64,000 nt of DNA from contig JAJGOT010000135.1 in NCBI GenBank assembly GCA_022457155.1, positions 58,501 to 122,500 of the forward strand, given 5' to 3'. This DNA comes from Cladopsammia gracilis. Taxonomy: Eukaryota > Cnidaria > Anthozoa > Scleractinia > Dendrophylliidae. Below are positions 56,915-64,000 of this stretch, one piece after another. Both the position numbers and the translations under genes were made by a program. The stretch's first letter is position 1; every line of letters begins with the position of its first letter. The notes under the pieces were generated by a model, which was given only the letters and a program-made list of their open reading frames with translations, ran no database searches and was not told the origin of the DNA.

Positions 56915-58175
56915 CGCAGCATTCACTATCCATTGGATACACTAGTATTTGATTTTATTTGGAAGGGCAAAGATAAGGTAAAACGGTCGTCGCTTATCAG
57001 TGATGTTGAAAATGGTGGACTCAAAGCTCCTCACTTAGAGTCCATAATTAAAACGCAAAGAATATTATGTTGTAAAAAATTCGCGAGTGAGGACTCAAGC
57101 AGTTGGAAATATTTTTTATCGCACTACCTTAATCCCGTAGGAAAGAAATTTGTTCTCTGTTGCGACTACGATGTGAAAAAACTTCCAATAAGTCTTCCTA
57201 AGTATTACAAGGAGTGTTTTGAGTATTTTGAAGAGTGTTCGGCAGCTAGACAGACAAATGAATTTAACCTGTCACACGAGGAAATATCTAATATAGTTGT
57301 ATGGAACAATAAGTTCATTTTAACAATAAGCTCGTTGCAAGGGGATAGTTAGAATTGGTGATTTAATAACAAAAGAAAATCGACTTATTACTTCATGCAA
57401 TCTAATTGAGCTTGATTTCTCCCCAATGGATGCTTTTGAACTTATGAATTTAATAGATGCTATTCCTGCACAATGGCGACGGTCATTGAAGATAAATGGC
57501 TATATTGGAAAACAAAGTTTTGTTCTTCAAGACCAAATTCAATTAAATTTGATGGGGAATAGCGTTTTGATAAGTAAAGCTATCTCTAAAGGTATCTGTG
57601 CAGAATTAAGATCTAAGATCACAATTTCACCAACAGCCCAGCTGAAATACACAAAAATTTTCAGCAATGAACTTCTAGAATGGAAAGAAATATATAAATT
57701 GCCATATAAGGTCGCTTTAGAAACAAAATCGAGAGAATTTCAATATAGAATACTAAATAGAATTTTAGCAACGAACAGCCTTTTGAAGAAAATAGGAATA
57801 ACAAACTCTTCAGTTTGTTCCTTCTGTGGTACGGTGGACGAATCCCTCGAACATCTATTTATATCCTGCCCCATTATTACAATACTTTGGACAGATCTTA
57901 TTGATTGGTGTAACAATAGGAATATTGAAATTACATCACTTTCTGATATCGATAAAATGTTTGGTCTATGGAAAAGAAAGGATGATCTCTTGTTGTTAAA
58001 TCACATTGTAATTATTGCGAAACAATATATCTATTACTGCAGAAACAACACTTTAAAACCATCTTTTAATGTTCTTTTATCAAGAATCGACTCAATTTAT
58101 CAACTCGAAAGTAGGATCGCCAAGTCAAAAAATAAATTAGCTGTACATATTAAGAAATGGGGTAAATATATTTAA
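56915..58175 (+). pseudogene. LINE ORF2 C-terminal domain
   Basis: Continues the LINE: VFDFIWKGKDKVKRSSLI, ENGGLKAPHLESIIK, then after a stop and frame change (about 57350) EFQYRILNRILATNS and the zinc finger CSFCGTVDESLEHLFISCP, ending KKWGKYI and TAA. The 3' UTR runs to the A tail near 58400. The CCHC-type finger is usual in L1/Tx1 elements. Confidence 0.8.
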
Positions 58176-58424
58176 ATATATATTGCACTAACGAACATTA
58201 ATCATCGAATATAAACCTTCGAAACGCTCATGTTATTTATCAATGTTACGTAGTTACTTACTTAGTCTTAATCTGAAACTTTTTAATTTACGACTTGTTT
58301 GTAAATGTAAATGTTCATGTCAGTGTAAATGTAAATGGTGTATGTGAAGTATGATGTGATGTATCCAAATAGAATAATAAACAATTTTGAAATACAAAAA
58401 AAAAATCTTTCATGTCAACAGAGG

Positions 58425-58962
58425 CCATAAAACAGTTTTTGGTTACAAGTTTAGTTATGGTGGAAAGTGAATCCATTTTAAAATGACAGTGGCGCACTGC
58501 CTCATTAAACCTTTTAAGGTTGAGTATAAGGCGGTGAGACCCATCCTTCTTGGGGCGGAGAAATATACTAGACAAGATTTGCCCAGGCCTAGGTGACGCC
58601 TTTGTGATGACACCTTTCTCAAGTAATTTATGCACTTCCTGACAAACAGTGGGGTACTCTTGCATCGAAAAGGTTTGGTTAGGCAGTCTATGTTGAACAG
58701 GGGTAGCAGTACATTCAATACTTGCTCCCAAAACATCAGACAGGAGTACTTTGTCACTAGTTAGTGTCCTCCATGCTGCAAAGTGAGCAGCCACCTGTCC
58801 AGCCTTAAATGTGTTGCATAAATTTTGTAAGTAATTCAATAAGTTGGGCAGAAAACTTTCAAACCCACTTACCATGGTCTTTATTTGAAGCAGTTGTTCC
58901 ATTATTTCTTGTCGGTGTGTGGTGATTTTTTCTTTTTGTAGGGCCGGTGTTGGCCTTTCCAC
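58425..58962 (-). pseudogene. DIRS reverse transcriptase, N-terminal part
   Basis: Reads VCQEVHKLLEKGVITKAS, SSIFLRPKKDGSHRLILNL, FKMDSLSTITKLV and ASVDMK, where the LINE begins. These are RT fingers motifs. It overlaps the end of the gag-like frame, as in other DIRS elements. Confidence 0.8.
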
Positions 58963-60021
58963 AAAAAATCTTTTTTGGGGCCTTTAGAGAAGCGGTCATG
59001 TTGTTGAGAACTGTGCTGTTTCCCTCTATTATAGGACCCGTTCTTAGATGTGTTTGCAAAGGAATAACTAATTTTGCTTGCTTCTTTAGCATCTCGCAAT
59101 TGTTTTGCCAGGTCGTCCCCGAAAAGGAACTGGCTGCTGATAGGCACTTCAGCAGAGCAAATGGTAGAATACTCAGCTTTCAATGATGGTTTAATATCAT
59201 CTCTTCGCAACTGGGCTAGTTGCGTGTTTAAGTGCCCCAACATTGCAATGGTGTCCACTTGTTGTGCCATTACTTTGTTGTTATCTGAGGCAGAAGAATT
59301 ATTTATCAGCATGTTTGTTGTTTGTAAAGTTGCAAATGTGATTTTGCGGATAATTTGCTGTAAATTTGATATCTTCAGATCTGTTTTTCTTTTCTTAGCA
59401 TTCATCTGACACCAGATCTCGGGATTGACCCTTGTAGCCTTTATGTCAGAGCAGTTTTGAGGCTGTTCGTATTTGTCTGCCAAGCTTTTAATTTTATCGG
59501 AGGACAGCTTCTTGTCCCATCGTTTTATAGCAATATCAGCCAGCTCTTGCTGGACTTTCTTGCCGGTGGCGTCATCCTCGTCAAAGCTGTTGGCGAAATC
59601 TTGAAGGAGCTTTGTCTCCTTTGCGGGGGTTTCCCGCTCTTTTTGGCCGGTGGCCTTAGAACGCTCGGTGAGCATTTGAATGTCGTCTGCATCGTCCAGC
59701 TCGTCACTAGCTTGGATGCTGATATTGTCATCCGTGTGGCTATCGCAACGCCTTCGTTTGCCTAACGTGCGAGAGTTCTCTTCAGACTCAGAATCTGAAG
59801 CATCCGTGACATCGGATTGAGCTCGGTGGGCGCTCGCCTGTGTCAGGTTGTTCACACAATTTAGCCAAAAGGCTAGCCATTTTACCCATGTTTTCGTTTA
59901 TGTTATCCAGAGAAAGAGCAATGTCTTTGTTACTGTAAACATTTACAGGATTTTCCCGGCTAGAAGAGCTGTTGGAGGTGCCGGTCACATGGGCCGTTGC
60001 CGTTGAATCTTCACTAGTCAT
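58902..60021 (-). pseudogene. DIRS gag-like ORF
   Basis: MTSEDSTATAHVTGTSN opens at about 60021; a one-base shift near 59860 joins SLLAKLC to NNLTQASAHRAQSD. Then an acidic stretch, a helical region (IKRWDKKLSSDKIKSLADKY) and a basic tail (YKKKKSPHTDKK). No zinc knuckle. Role by position only: RNA-binding structural protein. Confidence 0.65.
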
Positions 60022-60198
60022 TTCGAAAAGAAAATCGCCCAATCTGTGGAAAAAATTTGGTACGTCACCGAAATTTGGAGCTTACCCTCCTTCCCAGGTA
60101 TAACTCCGTTGAAATAAGCCGGCGATGTTGAAGATTTCCAGTGATTAAAAGCAGAAAGCACTCACGAACAATGTACTTTTCCAGCGAAACACAAAGCG

Positions 60199-60266
60199 CT
60201 GACCAGCAACGCGCATGCGCATCTCATGTGACTCCGTAGTGACGTAGACTGATGACAAGGTAGAAT
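60199..60266. repeat. DIRS right inverted terminal repeat
   Basis: Reverse complement matches 36441-36466 of the left ITR and 36616-36660 of the internal complementary region. Its outer end continues after the inserted element at 62202. Confidence 0.75.
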
Positions 60267-60268
60267 CA

Positions 60269-62201
60269 GGGACGGAGACCGTAAGCGTGGGGCCCACGCA
60301 AACCCATGTTAAGGACGTGTTGGGCTATTTTTAGCAGAAATTGCGCCACCCTCGCGCCACCCTTGACGCAATGAGAGCGCGCGCACATACTACCTTGTAT
60401 GGAAAATAAAAGCCTTTCGGATTTGTTGATTGCAGAAGCTGATTTACGTCGACGCCAGAAGTTTTTAATACAAAACGACAAAAATATTTTTTTATCCACC
60501 GTGCAGGACTCAACAGAATAGACACCAGTGTCAGATTAATCATAATTAACCTTTTTTAAGTTTTAACAGAACGTGCAGATTGTCGAAAAAGTCATTTGAT
60601 GGTCTTTTTGTACTTGTTTACTTGGCTGTTGAAGAGACATCCGCCAGAAGACTTTACCGACAGAAAGACTTAGCTTAACTGCATTTGGCTAAATATAACT
60701 TAAATTCTTTTTACGCAAATGAAAACACTAAAAACTGACCCAGTTTACGCCATTTATTCTTCAAGCCAAAAATGCTCCAAATGAACAGGATGGTTTGAGG
60801 CCACTCTTTTAAAGCAGTTTTTCTATCCTAAGAAATTTTTATCAACGCGGCCGCTTCCGCCAACCGGCGCAAGTTCGCTAAAATCCACTGAAACATACAT
60901 AAACTTATTTGATGCCATTTTTAAAACTACTTGCTGACGTCTATTAATTTGAGAAGTAGAAGATAAGCTAATGAATATAATAAATACATTCTGATATATT
61001 CTGAAACGATTGCGAATTCAAAGTAAGCTTACGCAAAGATGTATTTCAAGTTTACACCAAAGAAAAGTTAAGTTATATTAAGAGAAAAGTTATCGAACAG
61101 TTTGTGTTATAAATATCTACAGTTAACGTCAATCTAGCCACACATCAAAACGGATATGGCTAACAAACATAAACGAAAACAAATAAATCTGAACACATTC
61201 AAAATGCGGTGCATCATTGGCCAAAAACTGCGCTTTCCCGTTTTACAGGTGAACAGGTGAATAAAGTTATTTTGAACCAATAAAATAATAATAACAACAT
61301 TAAATTAATATCTTTACCTTATTTTAAGGTGACATACCAGTCCAAACAAGCTGTATGTTTAAAGCAATACAAATGTTAAAACTCGACGATGAAAATTCAA
61401 AGCTTGAATTCATCCCGGTTTCGCACGGCACATCAAAATAATATTGAAGAAATGTTTTAACGCAGCTTTTAAAAAAGCTTTAATTTAGCTGTTTACATAC
61501 TGTTGCACACAAGAAAAGAGCAATTCCATTTCCATGTAGAAAGTCGTGATGAATGCGTCAGTTGCTTTGTTTCCAAGCTGCAAACTGAACCATTTCTTGA
61601 TCTCGGCCGTATGAACACCGCAAATGAACAAATAATCAAGAACATCGTCAGTACAAGGACTACAAGTTGAATTATAAATTTTCTCAAACAGTTCAGGTCA
61701 GTCCAATGTTAGACTTTTTCAACATTCCAGCTTAACAAAATAGCTTTAACAGTTAAAGCAGTTTACTGGATCCATTTTGCTTGAAATGACTGCAAGAATT
61801 AGCTGACTGATCGCAGCTCAGGAAAGACTTTACAACTTTTACTCCTGCGCTATTTTCATTCATTCAACTCAAGCGACACAGTGCCACAATTTTGGCGCCT
61901 TTCGGTCTTTTCGTGCCGTTCATGTGATTAATGTCTTGACTCAAACTTTCCCTAAACTAGTATTGAGTGTTTCGTGTTCTCAGTGCGAGTCTTAATCTAT
62001 AAAAGCGCTCACTAAGGAGAAAAATCCAACCTAAAAGTACAAATTTCGGCCGCCATTGTTTTCAATTTTTCAAACGCGACGTCCGCGTAGACACACGCGC
62101 GTCACGCGATGGCGCAATTTCTGCTAAAAATAACCTAAATTGATCTTTACATGTGGACAGGCAGCTCTAAAGAAATGACATGTTGTTACGGTCTCCGTCC
62201 C
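60269..62201. mobile_element. 1.9-kb TIR element in the DIRS right end
   Basis: Perfect 16-bp ends GGGACGGAGACCGTAA. A second inverted pair lies further in: GCTATTTTTAGCAGAAATTG (60325-) and its complement (-62133), separated from the ends by 40-60 bases that do not match. The interior is AT-rich with no transposase; minus-strand frames at 60.3-60.5 and 61.5-61.7 kb are not convincing. Confidence 0.75.
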
Positions 62202-62400
62202 CGATTATGGCTCCTGATAGTAAGTATGTAAAAACAAATAACCAAAGAACAAAATAAAATACTCGAGGTAATGTGAATCCAAATAAAAGTCATTTTATAT
62301 AAGGGCGGTATAAGTGGTCATGGTCATGTGACCAACTGATGGTAATTGTATATTAATAGCCAAGCGCACATGGGCCAGCCAGTAGGGGGTCTTGCTCAAG

Positions 62401-62513
62401 ATGAGCGAACACCGAGGAGAGTGCGAGGCGAAGGACAGGAAGGAGATTTTGGTTTTGGACGATGACGAAGATTTACTTTATTCTCTCTTTGAAAGTAAAA
62501 TCCCTGATGCCAG
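62401..62513 (+). CDS. Possible first coding exon
   Basis: ATG at 62401 (context CAAGATGAG) opens MSEHRGECEAKDRKEILVLD and continues DDEDLLYSLFESKIPDAR to AG and donor GTACTA, phase 2. Acidic and protein-like, with no stop. Continuation would lie beyond a repeat at 62.65 kb; none identified. Confidence 0.35.
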
Positions 62514-62649
62514 GTACTACTTGTTTCACAATAATCTGCGTTGATGTATTTTTAGCTGTCTGGTTTGTTAAAAAAGACCCTGCTGACAACAATGTACGTA
62601 CATGTTGTAGGTTAAGCAGTGTGAAGAAGGAAGTACACGTCATTAGCAT

Positions 62650-62768
62650 TCTCTCCTCGCCGGGGGTGTTCCGGGTATGTTCCGGGGTGTTCCGCGGTGG
62701 TCCGGGTCGGTTCCCGGTTTTACAGACACCCCCCCCCCCCCCAACCCTACCCCCCCCCCCAAAAGTGT
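62650..62768. repeat. GGGTGTTCCG minisatellite with GTTTTACAGACACC end
   Basis: Inverted relative of 35925-36120: GGGGTGTTCCGGGTATGTTC, then CGGTTTTACAGACACC and two poly(C) tracts. Confidence 0.8.
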
Positions 62769-63555
62769 GACCACTTTTAATCAATTCGCATTCTTTCGTG
62801 CAATTATCCAATCAAATGAGAGCACTTTTAATTTATGCGCATTCTTTCGTGCAGTAGCCAATAAGAATTCAGAAGCCGAAGAAGATTGAACCAAAAGAAC
62901 TCGAACGAACAAGCGATGATGCGGGAATGTAAAAAAATATCTGATTCAAGAATGCTTCAGGGCCTTTACCTTCAACGATCTTTAAAGTCAAGTTTTCCGT
63001 TTGTAACTTTGAAATTCTACGCTAGACTAAATTTGTAACTCCAAAATGGGAATTGTTGCGGGAAAATCGTGCGATTCGACATCCGCTCACTGCAATTTTG
63101 TTATGAAGAATTTCATATCAGTGCCCAGTCAATCAGATGGTCGAAGATAAAGTTGAATAAAGTACGTCCTACAGCCGATATAACGATGTTTTTGCTTATT
63201 TCCACATGAAATTTATAGTATGGGGCTTTTGATTATATTTGTACGGCCGTTTATAGAAGTAACATAATTGAGCGTGCTGACAGATGCGGGTCACCGCAGC
63301 GATACAAATTGTCGCTCAAAATATAAAGCGTTTTTTTTTTCCTGAACAAAATCACTAAACGAAATACAAACCTTATCCCAGTGTACCCAGGCTAGTCGAT
63401 ATTCGGTGAGTCTGAGTGGTGGATAATTGTTACGTACAAACCTATTCCAACTCAGCATGAGCTAGAAGTTCAGGGCACTTCTTGGCTCGATTACCAGCCG
63501 CTGTTCGAGAAAATGAGCCCGCGCTCATCCCCCCGAAAAGATGGGTGGTGGTGAT
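62769..63555. other. Intergenic, nothing firm
   Basis: GCGCATTCTTTCGTGCA is repeated at about 62788 and 62837. No exon was recognised. Confidence 0.4.
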
Positions 63556-63997
63556 CTAAAGGCGCAATTCTCTCTGTAGTCTTACTGGGAAAGCTTTATA
63601 CTTTAGGCTTTTAAAATACCTTTTTTTGCGACGAGTGGGAGTCGTGTTTAGCCTGTCTATTTTTATACTGACATCTGGTATGTCAATTTCAACCAAAGGT
63701 AAATCTTGGACGGGACCAAGGGGCCAAACCAATGGTAGCTGAACAGGCATGGGACTTGGTTTGGGTTGAATCTCTCCAAAAGACAAGCTTTTTGTGACCT
63801 TTCTCCTTCCTTGATCTGTTGCGTGGCGAAGAGATGTCGACGGCGCGCCAACACTTGGAAGGAACGCCACGCTTTGGCCGATTATTTGTTGTAAACTTTT
63901 CTTTCAATGAATGTTCGAGAGTTTTTGTATCCTCTCGGATCTTCTTAAGGCGCTTGAGATCTTGATAGCAGCGTTCGTTGCAGATATAACTGTCCAC
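63556..63997 (-). pseudogene. Frameshifted fragment of a probable multi-copy gene, cut by the edge
   Basis: Enters from the right as SYICNERCYQDLKRLKKIRED and KTLEHSLKEKFTTNNR, then near 63865 the frame changes to FLPSVGAPSTSLRHATDQGR, KVTKSLSFGEIQPKPSPMPV and ends RRKKRYFKSLKY...LRL. The N-terminal Cys pair and helix recall a family of long uncharacterised cnidarian proteins (from memory). The frame change suggests a dead copy. Confidence 0.45.
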
Positions 63998-64000
63998 GTT

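Overview
The window is nuclear DNA of a metazoan, most likely a cnidarian such as a stony coral. The evidence is spliced genes with phase-1 sushi (CCP) exons, long AT-rich introns full of short inverted-repeat elements, and DIRS, L1/Tx1-type and other LINE retroelements together. There is no bacterial-style gene packing. The species assignment is inference.

1-18.5 kb (+ strand): the 3' part of a gene for a type I membrane protein. Five good sushi exons, each bounded by phase-1 introns (1273-1470, 4864-5061, 7845-8051, 9510-9713, 11393-11599), are followed by a Cys-rich sushi-like exon (16466-16789) and a last exon (17718-18451) with the transmembrane helix and a long Ser/Glu-rich cytoplasmic tail carrying LPSYDEA. 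A decayed second copy of the fifth sushi exon (14521-14724, with a stop codon) lies inside a TIR transposon in the next intron. The introns hold TTAA-flanked, hairpin and minisatellite elements and many TACATGTA palindromes.

18.5-36 kb: mostly repeats. There are TIR and foldback elements (several with readable target duplications of 3, 9 or 11 bp), a tRNA-headed SINE, a CCCAGTG minisatellite and LINE tails. A few isolated coding pieces stand out: a signal-peptide first exon at 32.53 kb (+), and possible minus-strand terminal exons near 23.1 and 24.2 kb.

36.3-62.2 kb: a nest of insertions. A minus-strand DIRS-type tyrosine-recombinase retrotransposon forms the outer shell; its inverted repeats and internal complementary region are both legible. 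It is broken by (a) a palindromic foldback element at 38.05-40.32 kb that has captured the 5' part of a helix-turn-helix gene, (b) a + strand L1/Tx1-like LINE at 41.44-58.41 kb with a 16-bp target duplication and a poly(A) tail, and (c) a 1.9-kb TIR element in its right end. The LINE is in turn split by a microsatellite block, a 1.6-kb insert and a ~9.7-kb insert. That last insert carries a five-exon gene that reads open for 1285 codons (49656-55241): zinc-knuckle-like motifs, a SAP-like motif and a candidate DDE pattern, in a family I recognise only as uncharacterised and multi-copy in invertebrates. Inverted homology on its two sides suggests it belongs to a DNA transposon I cannot assign to a named superfamily. 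This is the best candidate here for something undescribed.

62.4-64 kb: a possible first exon (62401-62513) and, on the minus strand at the edge, a frameshifted fragment of another probable multi-copy gene family.
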